A program made the position numbers and the translations under genes. Shown piece after piece: positions 48,762 to 60,800 of a DNA stretch of 64,000 nt (its first letter is position 1; each line of letters starts with the position of its first letter). Source of the DNA: Helicoverpa zea (Eukaryota > Arthropoda > Insecta > Lepidoptera > Noctuidae); the NCBI RefSeq assembly GCF_022581195.2, contig NC_061461.1, positions 12,462,001 through 12,526,000 of the forward strand, written 5' to 3'. The notes beneath the pieces are model-generated. The model worked only from the letters and a program-made list of their open reading frames with translations. It had not been told where the DNA came from and did no database searches.

Positions 48762-49468
48762 TGTTTGAACAATCCAAACCATGTTTGTTACTTATGTGGA
48801 GAATATGTGTTTGAGAAGAGTAGAAATGTCATCAGAGACGCTTAAAAATACTTATTTTTTATATTTTGGAATGTTGTTAGATAAAAATGACAAATCTTGG
48901 GCTCCTGATTGTGTTTGTAAATCGTGCATTGAATACTTAAGATTATGGAAAAGTGGTAAAAGAAGTACTTTTAAACTTAAAACACCAACTATTTGGAAAG
49001 AATCGAAAAATCATCTCGACGACTCTTACTTTTGTAGCGTGAACATAAACAGCTTAAACACCAAAAATCGAGCTAAATGGCAAAACCGAAGTAGAACATG
49101 TGTTCAGCGACCAGTGCAGCATTCACCTGAACTTTCAGAGAATAAAAATTATATTGAATTTTGAAAAATTATAATGAAAATTATGTTGAACTTGTCGAAG
49201 ACCTGCTTTTACAGATAAGAGATATGGGATGCAATTTGAGCATAAACTCACTTCCTCTTCAGTCATCTGGACAGATTTCCAGAAAATTTAGGAGATATGA
49301 GCGAAGAGCAGGAAGAACGTATGCATCAAGATTAACGTGTCATGTAAGATAGGTTTCTGGGATGTAAATATGCTGTCTGACTATTGCTGGTCTCTGATAC
49401 GCCATTTCCCAAAGTCTATACATAAGAGAAGAGCTTCAAAGCCAAGTTTTTTGGAACTTAACAATTAA
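48762..49468 (+). pseudogene. Decayed, internally deleted copy of an uncharacterised insect zinc-binding protein family
   Basis: Seen: 48762 opens CLNNPNHVCYLCGEYVF and shifts frame near 48842. The next frame gives KNTYFLYFGMLLDKNDKSWA, then CVCKSCIEYLRLWKSGKR, to a stop at 49162. A third piece (NENYVELVEDLLLQIRDMG) follows, then HLDRFPENLGDMSEEQEERM in another frame, then NMLSDYCWSLIRHFPKSIHK to a stop at 49466. The paired CxxC motifs look like a zinc site. From memory, these pieces match, in order, the N and C termini of a widespread multi-copy arthropod protein family, with the long middle missing. Three frame breaks and the deletion make it a pseudogene. Many copies per genome suggests a mobile-element link. 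Confidence 0.6.
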
Positions 49469-52400
49469 TATAATTTTTAAACAAATATTCTTTAAGGTAA
49501 ATCCACGTTTTTTCTCTTTAAACCGCACTTAGCTGAATCTCAAAAACTAGAGCTGATAAAAAAAAACTACTAATAGTTTTAAATATGGTTAAATATGAGT
49601 AGTCAACAACAGCTTAAAAAATCCCGGCAACAAATGTACTGTAAACTAGTGTAATAGTTTAGAATATAGTAGTTTTTTTTTTTGACGATGTTCGTTCAAA
49701 GTTTTTTTTTTTTTTTTTCTTATCAATTGTTTAGATTACCAAGTTCTTTTTATTTTTTTCAGCTTGTAGCAACCAATTTCCAACCTCATTGAATTTGTGT
49801 ACGAAAGCTAGTTTTGTGTACACTGTTTTCAGGCAACATTGGCTCCGAAAGATACAATCTTTATTTACACAATGCCTATCTTATTATTTTCTCTCGCCTT
49901 CAGGTTCAAATATTTCCACGGCTATTTTAAATAGACCTTGATATAAAAAGTTTATCTGGGAGCTTATAAAGAAGCCCATTAAGTAGAAGTTTATTTAAGT
50001 TCCGTGTATAAGCTTTGATTTTGTTCATCTTTTACGTGGCTTGCATGTTTTTATTAGAATGGAGTTTACCGAAGTTTTTTCCATTCAATTAGATGTTAAA
50101 TAGACCGTTGAATGTACTTTCTAATAAAATACCTGCCAATATCTGTTAAACCGATGGTTTCAGTTTTTCCGTAGACGTTGATAACATAATGTGTTCAAGT
50201 TTTTTTGTTCGCTCCTTTTGAAATACATGAAAACATCCATTCATAAAAAAAAAAAAATTTTTTTTTCAACAGTTGTCAATGTGTTAATATTTTGAACAAT
50301 GACCTAGTTCGAACAGTTTGCCCTAATAATATTCCTTATGCGATCCGTCCTTTTAACTAATCGAAGTAAGTTCTTAGTGGGGCGCTGTCAAACTCGCTCA
50401 GGGCCCAGGACGTTCCGGGAATAGTAAATATTTCATACTTTTGTATACTAACTGAAACTGATCTTTTCTTAAATTAAAACTAGAAATAAACTTATAATTG
50501 ATTTTCTTGATCTTCTTTTTACTAACTGTGTTTCGCTGAATTTACCTAACCTACTTATTTTTGTTCCTTGACTTTTTTTCACTTTGAGAAATTCTTAAAG
50601 GCAATCTTTAAAAGATTGGTCAATTAATACATTTCAAATAGGAAAAGATGTAACTACAATGAGAGACTATCTCAAAACAATTTCAGAATATTTCAATACT
50701 AACAAATCAAAGTTTCTAAACAATTCCCAGTACACTAAAGTCTCCCTTTTTAAATGATAAACAGCTTATGAAGAGCCCTCGTTACTTAAAGTTTCCCTAG
50801 TCTTATTATTACGTCGCGGCGTTTATTGTGCGTTTTTTCCGCCGCGTTTTTAGATGTTTTCTTTGTGAAATCATTTTTTGGTGTGGAAATATACGGGGGT
50901 TCAGTGGGAGAGTTATCGACTGTATTTAGTTAAAACATATTATATATAATAAATATTTTTGATCCTTTTGTGGGAACTACTCCACTTACGCAGAGAAAAG
51001 AAGCCTATAGCCTGGGCTATCCATCTAACACATAAAAGAATTTATCAAATCCGGTCCTGCGGTTCCTAAGATGAGCGCTTACAGGCAAAGAACTCTTCAC
51101 TTTATTATTTTATTTTCTTAACTGCAATTTGACTAAACTTACTCATTTTTTTTGTTTGCATCCACACTATTAATAGTAACAACATCGTAAGACACTTGAA
51201 ATTAGCCGCAGCAGGCGCTTATGCATTTACCTATTATGAATGCAATCTGCAGCCCGCAGTACTCGTTAAAATTCATAGTTTGAATTAGAAAACTCATTCC
51301 TAGCCTTAACGTGTTTATTGCAACCGTGCCCGCTTTATATTGTATCCAATATGCTTTTACAATTTAATTGCAAGCGTTTGCCAGTCGTTCTCAGATAACT
51401 ATTCTTACCTCACGGACGGTTAACGAAGTCAGTCAAAAGATTTAAATAAGAAAGTCCTAAGTTAATTCACGACTTAATTAAGTTGTTGGTGTCTTAATTA
51501 CTTTTGCGGACCTTAAAAACATGCAGCTGACGTTAAAAAAGATATAAGATGGAATTTTGAGTAGGAACTCGCTTGACAAAGTAATACGGAAGCCATGTTT
51601 ATCCAGGGAGCTGTGGAGACTCAACTTTAAGATTACTCGCACAATAATGAAACATTGCAAGTACCCATGCTATTCCTTGGCTATACATGCATGTGTCATT
51701 CCATTTCCATATTTCTATAAAGTTAAAGTGTAACAAAGTGCACTTAGTGCAGGACACTCAAACGCTCAACCACTAAATCATGAGCAGGCCACTGATCTAA
51801 AGACTATACTTACCCGTTCGGCCATTATCGCCTGAAAACTTCGTAATAGTTTCCGAGCCGAACGTAGCACGTAATATGTGGCCACATAAATTGCACACTG
51901 CACATAATTCAATTCACTGAACGAAATTTCGGTCACCGTTAATTTAATTTTACATTTTATTATTGAATATATGAATTGGTGTAATTTATCAGGCAGCCAA
52001 TCGAGCGGAGAGCAGGCTTTATCTCATTGGAAGTCGGCACCGAGTAAGAGCGTGAATCGATTCCTGAGTTTTTAGAATCACAAAGTACGTTGAATGTGAG
52101 AGGCTCTCGTCAGTCGTCACGACTTGACGGGTGATTGATTGCACGGAGTGGGATCAGTAGTGGCCGTGATCGACGATTCCTTACATTCCAAAGGATCAAA
52201 TTAAAATCGCGTTACAAGACGTTGAAAGTAAAGAAACGCCTTCCTACATTCTAAAAAAGTATTTACACCATTACATAAAAAAGCACATAGAAATATTACG
52301 CGTCCCGAATTCGGCAAGAATATAACAATTTATAACTTCCCTCACCAAAGTGTAAATGAATCGTGAAGGCCCGAAGTTGCCCTCGGGCAAAAAGCCGCCA

Positions 52401-52770
52401 TAACACCAAAGATCTCATACAAAAGTTTCCCATACAATCACGGAACACATGAGGTACTCAACTTTGATCTCCGCAATGAATTATGAATATGACTTCATGA
52501 CTTTACTTTCGACAAATTTGCACTTTTCGATCTTGAAAACTTTGTGGAAGTAGAAATTCCATTTCAGTATATTATCTTGCATTTGCATTACATTCTAGAG
52601 TATTGTTAGTGGGATTGCAGATTTCTTTATCTACCCACAAATTCAGTATCGCCGTATCTCGATATAGCAGCTGTTGTAAGTTATAGTAGTAATATTATTT
52701 AATATCTATCTCTGGTCTGGGCATGGAAATCTATTTTAGGACAGGTCAGCTATGACTTATCCGATAACCG
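49469..52770. other. Presumed intergenic sequence
   Basis: Low-complexity T and A runs near 49670-49720 and 50245-50270. No gene or repeat recognised. Confidence 0.35.
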
Positions 52771-53530
52771 TTGCCAAGTGCGGTGGTGCGCTGTTCCATT
52801 TCTGGATTTGCGGATAGAAACCTCGGGGTTAATAATAACGGGTTCAAAATTATTAGGGTTAAGGATTTTTTTCCTATACTTACTAGGAATCAGAGTATTC
52901 CTACTTATATAGCTTTAACATTTGCCTATGCTTGCTATTTACATGTAGCTTTGTTGAAAGCTTCGGCAATGTTAGCAATGTACCTGAAGTACATCCATAT
53001 TTTGCCGATACATAATCCTGTAAAGCCGAAGCTTTCAGTAAGATTTGAGCCGATATGATTTAGTTAATAGCTCTCGTATTTGCCAGTCTTTAGGCCATAG
53101 GTTAAAACCTTTGCTCCGACTTTGTGGTAGTTATAAATATAAGGTTGTGTCGAAGGCTTTACGATGTTACCTCTTAAGTGATATTTATTGGGAACTCGTA
53201 TGTCATCGGGAATATTGGAGGCACTTGAAAATGGCGGAGGTTACAGGTTGCAATTTTATATTGGAAATTAATAGATGTTCGCAGTTAAGTGTTGAGAGGT
53301 TTTATTTCAACAATAATAGAGATTTCGATTTTACATATACAGAAGTTAAATACTCCCGTTGATTGGATTTTCCCGTCTCGATATGTTGTTTATTCACAAA
53401 AAATGGATTCACCTGTTATGCAAATACATAAATATCAGCAAGCACATGAGCAGGATTTTCCTATTTTGGCAGCTACATGACTAAAAAGATTTCTGTGTAT
53501 TAAAAGAGTAGTATAGCGCCCTTTTCGCTA
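52771..53530 (+). other. Cluster of overlapping ORFs without recognised similarity
   Basis: Three plus-strand ORFs of 63-105 codons overlap in different frames. I recognise no motif. They could be a decayed coding element or chance in an AT-rich region. Confidence 0.2.
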
Positions 53531-54500
53531 TAAACTTACAATGTTACCAGAAACCAGATTGACGTAAGGCGAAGTAGATTCGCTCCACATGATTATGATT
53601 TATGACAAGTTATAAACTTTAAATGCCAAAGAACTTTCGAAAAGCACTTTAAGCTGTCTGCGGTTAGATATAAATATTTTTAATCTCAAGTTGAGAACCG
53701 TTCTTACAATAAGTATCTTGAATATAGCAGGGAGGATTCATGTCTTAGTAAATAGTTAAGATAAACTTAATCAATAAAGTTCGCTAAGATAATATAGATC
53801 AGACTAAAGTCTAGGCCAATCTTAGACGGAATAATCCTTGAACTATATTCATAAAGCAAATAGTACTTGAAGCGCTTCTTTGTCTAGCACCTTATCTTAA
53901 TTCAACACCTAAATTATTTAAGTCACCTGACAAAAGTACTAGGAAAAAGTACTAACAATTTATCTTTAAGTTTTAATTATGAGCTTCTTCAACTGTAGGC
54001 GTTGAACAAATTACTTGAAACTACCATTTAGTACGGTTCTATAATTATAACCTTCGTTCACAACAGAAATACCAACTTCAACAATAGTAGTCACAAACTG
54101 ACAAACTGTTCGATGAAAACATGTCGCGGGATTAAAGCATTAACAGTATTTTGATGTCGATCCCAATCCATACACAATACCTAATTTACACGAAATGCCA
54201 ATTCTAATAACGGACTGATTAGCAGCTGATATGAAATGCATTATGTGACATCACGGCACATTTCCATCACGAATACAGTTAAATGCATCAAACAATTTCA
54301 CTTCATATGTTCCCCGCAATGGGTAAACACAATTAATTTGGAAACCATTCGCACGGCAAGCTGACTGTACGAAAACGTATAAATGGGTAACAACACGTGC
54401 CGGGAATACTCAATAGTTTGACAAATCATCGTCCTTATGGATGGTCCCAATGATTCCACATCCTGGAACAATTCGGCTGACACGGAAAAAATCGGCTTTC
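53531..54500. other. Presumed intergenic sequence
   Basis: No gene or repeat recognised. Confidence 0.35.
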
Positions 54501-54534
54501 GTCCATTACGTCATATTTCGGCGCGACCTTTCGC

Positions 54535-54670
54535 GTCGCATTGCTACGGTCGAGCTACGAGCGGTTCGTAGCGGTCGCGTAGCAGTGGCTACGGGCGCGT
54601 CAGACGCGCTGGCTGAACGCTACGAGACGCTACGAACGCGTAGCGTTTGAAGTTGACGTAGCGTATGAGT
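54535..54670 (+). promoter_or_regulatory. CpG-rich block of CTACG/CGTAG motifs upstream of a first exon
   Basis: About ten CTACG or CGTAG (and GCTACG/CGTAGC) pentamers in both orientations within some 135 bp, in a setting otherwise AT-rich. It lies 200-330 bp before the ATG at 54869. Plausibly a promoter-proximal or 5'-UTR element with hairpin potential. No known factor is assigned. Confidence 0.35.
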
Positions 54671-54868
54671 GAAGTTGTGAGTTGTTTTTTAAGTGACTTT
54701 TCATGAGTATACAGTGTGTTCAATTTAATTTTTAGTGTGTTTAATAAAATTCAATTTAATGAAAGTTGAGTTTATGCCGAGTGTTTCCCGAAACAAGTAA
54801 ATAAAACTTTTAATTAATTGTTAGTGGTGTTATTAAAGTGTGTTGCCAACAACATGTGATGGTGTGCT

Positions 54869-57800
54869 ATGGGTGAGGGCTCACTGCCGGGCGTGTTCTT
54901 CTCGGCCGGGGAGAACGGCAACGGGTACAGGCTGTCGGTGCAGGGCATCAGGACGCTGCAGAGCTTCCTCCGGGAACATGGCGCTGACTGCGTCAGGCAG
55001 TTTATGCAGGTACACATAGATGTATCTGAGTTAACGTTGACGATCCTGAAATAAAAAAACTTGAAATAAAATTAAAGAAAAGTCATAATTATTGCCGTCC
55101 CCTGGTCATTTGGTTCTAAAGACAAATTGGCAGTTATATCTTAAAATTAATTTTGTATAAGCCATCACAATGCCTCAAGAATATTAATTTCAGCTACTAG
55201 TTGATTCATAATTGATTCTGAGCCTCGAAGAACTTGCTGTTTTTAAATACATTTTTACGCGGGACGCGACCGGCTTTGTTTAATTAAAACGCAATGAGGA
55301 AGAGAAACAGTAATAATATTATGTTGTGTTGGCTCACGAATACTAATCGTACATTTTTAAAGATTCAGCATTTTATATACTACGTTCCTTTCACAGTTCA
55401 ACGTTGACTAAATGAATAGAGTATATTTTTTACATTAACTGATATAAAAAGAGTAAGAATTAATCTGTGCTTATTAGAGCAAAGTCTGAAAACTTAAATC
55501 CTTCCAAAGATAATTCAACTTGACAAACTACGACGTTCAAAAAGCCTACTAAGTCTTAAGACCTTAAAGTGAAAACCTTAAAAAGATCCTGAATCCTTTT
55601 AATTCGTGTTGAAGTTATCTTCCTTAATGAGTGTACTGCTCAAAGGCTGTGCTTGAAACTAACGTTGCTCAGATGTAGGAGGTTGCTATGTAGCGGGAGA
55701 GGATGTATTGTTTGTAAAGATAGAAGCCTGCCAACTGGAGGCTTTTGTTTTAAGGGGTATATTAAGTTCTGAGGATCAGAGGATTATGATTACTAGGTTA
55801 CGTACTCTTTTTCAAATTCAAATTCAAATCATTTATTTGTGATACACAGGTACAATAATAGGTCTTAAATATAATAATATGTTCATGCCGTGATCTGCCA
55901 CACAGGGCATACAAATAGAAAAAGGAAAAAAAAAATACAAACACAACTAATATCACACAATAGCAAAAACAAAAGAGATGAGGACCGAGTTTAATGTTGC
56001 AAATTATTGCCTAGTTTGACAAAAAATCATTAACACAGTAATAACAATTATCCATCAAAAAATTACATAATTTATGTTTAAAAATGTTTACATTCTCAAT
56101 TTCTTTTTGCTACTAAGGTGATGACGTTGCTATGATTGTAAATGGGGTTCATTTGAGACAGATTTTCAAAGAACATGATAGGATAATTCGTTTATGGTGT
56201 AGGAAGAAATATAAATGGGTTTGGTATTTACATCGATATATTTACATAATATTTACAAGATAAATTGAGACAATAAAAATATACATTTTTTTCCTACCAA
56301 AGAGAAAAAAAACCGACTGCCGACTGGTTTGACAAGTCTTCATTTTTACGAACGTAGCTGCCAAACCAGCCGGCCAGTACCAATAAGTGGCGAAAGAGGT
56401 AGGTCACCACATCACCCCCCCCCAGAGACCTTCAAGGGCGATAATAAGCTGGGAAGTGGACGCGACGTCCTGACCGCATCGTTCTGATGACGCCATCGTC
56501 AGCCGAAGGTAAGCCTCGGTTATCCGCGTCAGGTGAGTAGTGATGAGTGTTATTGTCGAGTGATGACTGTGGTGAGTTATGTGCGATAGTGTTGTGTGGT
56601 GAGTGTGCTGTGGTGTCAGGGTCACGCAGTATGAAGGCCGGCTTGATGCGGTCTATCGATACTGTGACCTGTTTACCGTTCACCAGTAGTTTGAACACCT
56701 TGTCACCTCGTTCGAGCACCTTGTGAGGTCCAGAGTATGCCGGTTTCAGACCACCACCAGCAGTGCAGTCCCTAAGGAACACGTGCGTGGCTGTAGCCAG
56801 CTCCTTGAAGACAAATGTCTTGAAGCGGCTGTTGTGTCTGACTGCTGGTGCTGGCTGCAAACTCCGGACAATACTCCGAAGCCTAGAAAGGTAATCGGTC
56901 ATGTCGACCGTTTCCTCGACCCGCGGGTCGAAGAACTCCCCTGGAAGGCGCAGTGGCTGGCCGAACACTAACTCGGCAGCGGAAGCCTGTACGTCTTCCT
57001 TGAAGGCACTGCGCACTCCTAACAGCACAAGTGGAAGAGATTCCACCCAACTGCTGCCTGCGTGGCAGGTGATTGCAGCCTTCAGTTGACGGTGGAATCG
57101 CTCCACCAGTCCGTTGCAGGCTGGATGGTAGGCAGTGGTCCTACGATGCTGAAAGCCAGCAATGCCGGATAGGCACTTAAAGAGGGCCGATTCGAACTGC
57201 CTACCTCTATCGGTAACGATATCCGATGGGCAGCCGAATCGGGCAATCCATCCACCCAGTAAGGCCTTTGCCACGGTTTCTGCAGTGATGTCTGCCAGGG
57301 GTATTGCCTCAGGCCATCGCGTAAAGCGATCGACGGCGGTGAGACAATACCGGAAACCTTGACACAGCGGCAAAGGTCCTATGAGGTCAATGTGGATGAA
57401 GGCAAATCTCGCCTGGGGCAACTTAAAGGTCTGCAGTGGTGCAGAGACGTGCCGTGTGGTTTTAGAGCGCTGGCAAGCCAGACAACTCTGAGCCCAGTTA
57501 CGACAGTCCTTCCTAACCCCAGGCCACACATAGCGGGCTGCAATCAGCCTGGCAGACGCCTTAGTACCAGGGTGACTCAAGGAGTGCAGGCTGAGAAAAA
57601 CTGACCTGCGCAGCTCCTTGGGTACAAAAGGTCTAGGCGTGCCGCTGCTGAGGTCGCAGTACAGCTGCTGTTGTGAACCTGGGACGCTAACCAACTGCAG
57701 ACGCAGTGAGTTGTCCCCGGCGAGCAGCTGCTGCAGCTCCTGGTCATCTTCTTGTGCTGCAGCGATCCTCTCGACGGGCACAGGTTGAGTAATCTCCTCA

Positions 57801-60800
57801 ACCCGCGAAAGGGTATCCGCCACGACATTATCCTTCCCGGAGATGTGCCTGATGTCAGTAGTGAACTGAGCAATCAGGTCCAGGTGACGGAACTGTCGTG
57901 GGGAACAGTTTTCTTTACGAGAGGTGAAGGCGAATGTGAGAGGTTTGTGGTCCGTGTAGATCACGAAGTCACGAGCCTCCAGCATATGCCTGAAGTACTT
58001 CACGCTCTCGTAAATAGCGAGCAGTTCACGGTCGTAAGGAGAGTACTTAACCTGCGCGTCGCTCAGCTTCCTGGAAAAGAATGCCAGAGGCTCCCATGCT
58101 CCTCCGGTACGCTGCTGTAGAACTGCACCTATAGCCTTGTCAGACGCATCCGTGACCAGCGCCATCTTGGCGGTGCAGTCAGGATGCGCCAACAGTGCTG
58201 CTCGACACAGACTGTCCTTGCAGCCCTGGAACGCCTCACGTTGGTCCGCTGTGAAATTGACAGGGTGCGAACCCTTCACGGAGTCGGAGAGCAGGCTGTT
58301 GAGAGGTGCTTGACAGGCTGCGGCATTCGGGATGAACCTGCGGTAGAAATTTAGCATCCCGAGGAATCTGCGCAGCTCCCTGACCGTTTTCGGCTCAGGA
58401 AAATTCTGGACAGCCTCAACTTTGGCAGGCAACGGTCTCGTCCCTTTGGAAGAGATGTGATACCCTAAAAAATTAACCTCCGACGCACCAAAGACGCACT
58501 TAGCACTGTTGATGACCATACCATACTCTCGCAGTCTGGTGAACAGCTGACGCAGGTGCAGCTCGTGCGTCTTTTGGTCTTTCGAGAACACCAAAAAATC
58601 GTCAAGATATGCGTATGTAAAGTCCAAACCCCTGAGCATCTCATCCACGAAGCGCTGAAACGTCTGTGCGGCATTTCGAAGCCCGAACGTCATGAACGGA
58701 AATTCGAAAAGCCCGAACGGAGTCGTGATCGCAGTCTTCGGGATGTCATCCGGATGCACTGGAATCTGGTTATAAGCCTTAACTAGGTCAATCTGCGAGA
58801 AGATGGTACAGCCAGACAAGCTGTGCGCGAAGTCCTGGATGTGCCGGATAGGGTATTGATCCGGGACAGTGCGTGCGTTCAGCATCCTGTAGTCGCCACA
58901 AGGGCGCCATCTATTGCCCTTTTTAGGAACGAGGTGAAGAGGCGACGACCACGGTGACTCGGATAAACGGCAGATACCGGACCGCAACATGTCATCAAAC
59001 TCAGCCTTCGCAATTTTTAATTTGTCCGGTGCTAATCTGCGTGGGGATGAAGATACTGGTGGCCCTGGCGTAGTACGAATGTGGTGTACTGTATTGTGTT
59101 TGGATGTGTCGTGTATGCCGCGAGGTCGAGTGATGTCGGGATATTCCCGCAGTATGTGTGTAAACGCGGAATCACCGAGACTCACCCTCACCGAAGACAC
59201 ATCATCAGAGCGGCGGACAGGCGACGCCGGGGTGGAGAGCGTAGTATGGTTGTCGATGAGGCGTTGGTTCCTGCAATCGACAACCAAATTATAATAAGAC
59301 AAAAAATCCACACCTATTATCGCCCTTGTAACGTCTGCAACAATAAATCGCCAGGCGAAGTCGCGGCGCAACCCTAGGTTTAATGTTAAGCTCACAAAAC
59401 CGTAAGTGTTTATCACAGTGCCGTTTGCTGCACGCAGTTCATACTCTGTTTTTCCTAATCGTCGCGGAATCGCCGACCGGGGGTATACACTGAGGTCGCT
59501 GCCGGTGTCAACCAAAAACTGTATCTTCAACCTTTGGTCGGTGACGAAGAGGCGACCAGCGCTCGGACAATCATCGGCCGCCATCACAGATTGCCCCGCG
59601 CATTTCCCGACGTTGTGTAGTCGCACGGTTTAATACACTTCTTAGCGTTATCACCGAACCGCTGGTGGTACCAGCACTGCGATCTTCTGGAGCTGGACCG
59701 GTGACGTGAGCGACTACGGGAACGGCTTCTGTTGCGGGATAACCTCTCGAGCTTGAGCGCCATCTTCTGCATCTGCCGGTTTAGCGCGGCGATCTCGGCG
59801 TGCAGACCGCTGGTGGACGACGACGGTGCAGTGGCGACGGCAGCTGTTGATGCCACCTGCGCGGGACCGGTGATGACGTGGATACGGTCCGCTAACTCGG
59901 CCAGCTCGGCCAAGTCCAGCTTGGATTGCGACGCCACTATGGTCTGCGTACCTGCTGGCAGACGGCTCGTCCACATCGTCCGCAGAAACTCCTCGGGAAC
60001 ACCTGGACCGGCGAGGTTGAGGAGGTGCCGGTAAAACTGCGACGGCTTCCGGTCGCCGAGCTCCTCGTGCATGAGAAGCTGCTTCACCTTCTCCTCGCGT
60101 GAAGCTGACTGCCTCTTGATGAGCTCGGCCTTGAGCTTTTCATACTTATCGCTGGCGGGCGGGTTGGCGATTATGTCTTCGACGACGTCGGCGTATTTCG
60201 GGTCGAGGTGACCCGTGACGTAGAAGTATTTCGTCTCGTCGGTTTTGATGTTCGCCAGCGCGAATTGCGCGTCCATCTGCGCGAACCAAAGCGCCGGCTT
60301 CTCAGGGTAAAACGGTGGAACTCGCACGCCCACGCGGCATGCCTCCGCAGCGTCGATGCCGACTTTGCTAGTCTCAGCACCGTCAACGTCGGCTTTGCTG
60401 ATCGACATTGTTGTCGTGCTCAGACGGGGTCACCAAATGTAGGAAGAAATATAAATGGGTTTGGTATTTACATCGATATATTTACATAATATTTACAAGA
60501 TAAATTGAGACAATAAAAATATACATTTTTTTCCTACCAAAGAGAAAAAAAACCGACTGCCGACTGGTTTGACAAGTCTTCATTTTTACGAACGTAGCTG
60601 CCAAACCAGCCGGCCAGTACCAATAAGTGGCGAAAGAGGTAGGTCACCACAATGGAAATGGGCACCAATATCCGTTATCCGTTCCTTAAGAACTGCTCGA
60701 TTAGAAACTATTATCTCGCTAGAAAAACTCCGCCTCAGTGCACCTGAGTAAGTCGAAAAGATCTTTTTAAGCGCTCTATATTTTCTTTTATAAGACGGTT

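Larger units (their letters stand above)
56194..60655 (-). mobile_element. Complete Ty3/Gypsy LTR retrotransposon
   Basis: The element spans 56198-60651 between ATGG target duplications (56194-56197 and 60652-60655). Its 214-bp LTRs start TG and end CA, and I see no difference between them, so the insertion is very recent on an evolutionary scale. A candidate primer site and a polypurine tract lie at the expected borders, and gag and pol are both open. There is no env-like ORF. All parts needed for autonomous movement appear present. Confidence 0.92.

Noticed and set aside
50245..50275. Palindromic A/T run
   Set aside because: Low-complexity A then T homopolymers. Symmetry is trivial.
56723..59633. 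Many ORFs on the plus strand across the Gypsy element
   Set aside because: Shadows of the GC-rich pol frame on the other strand; no domain or start context supports them.
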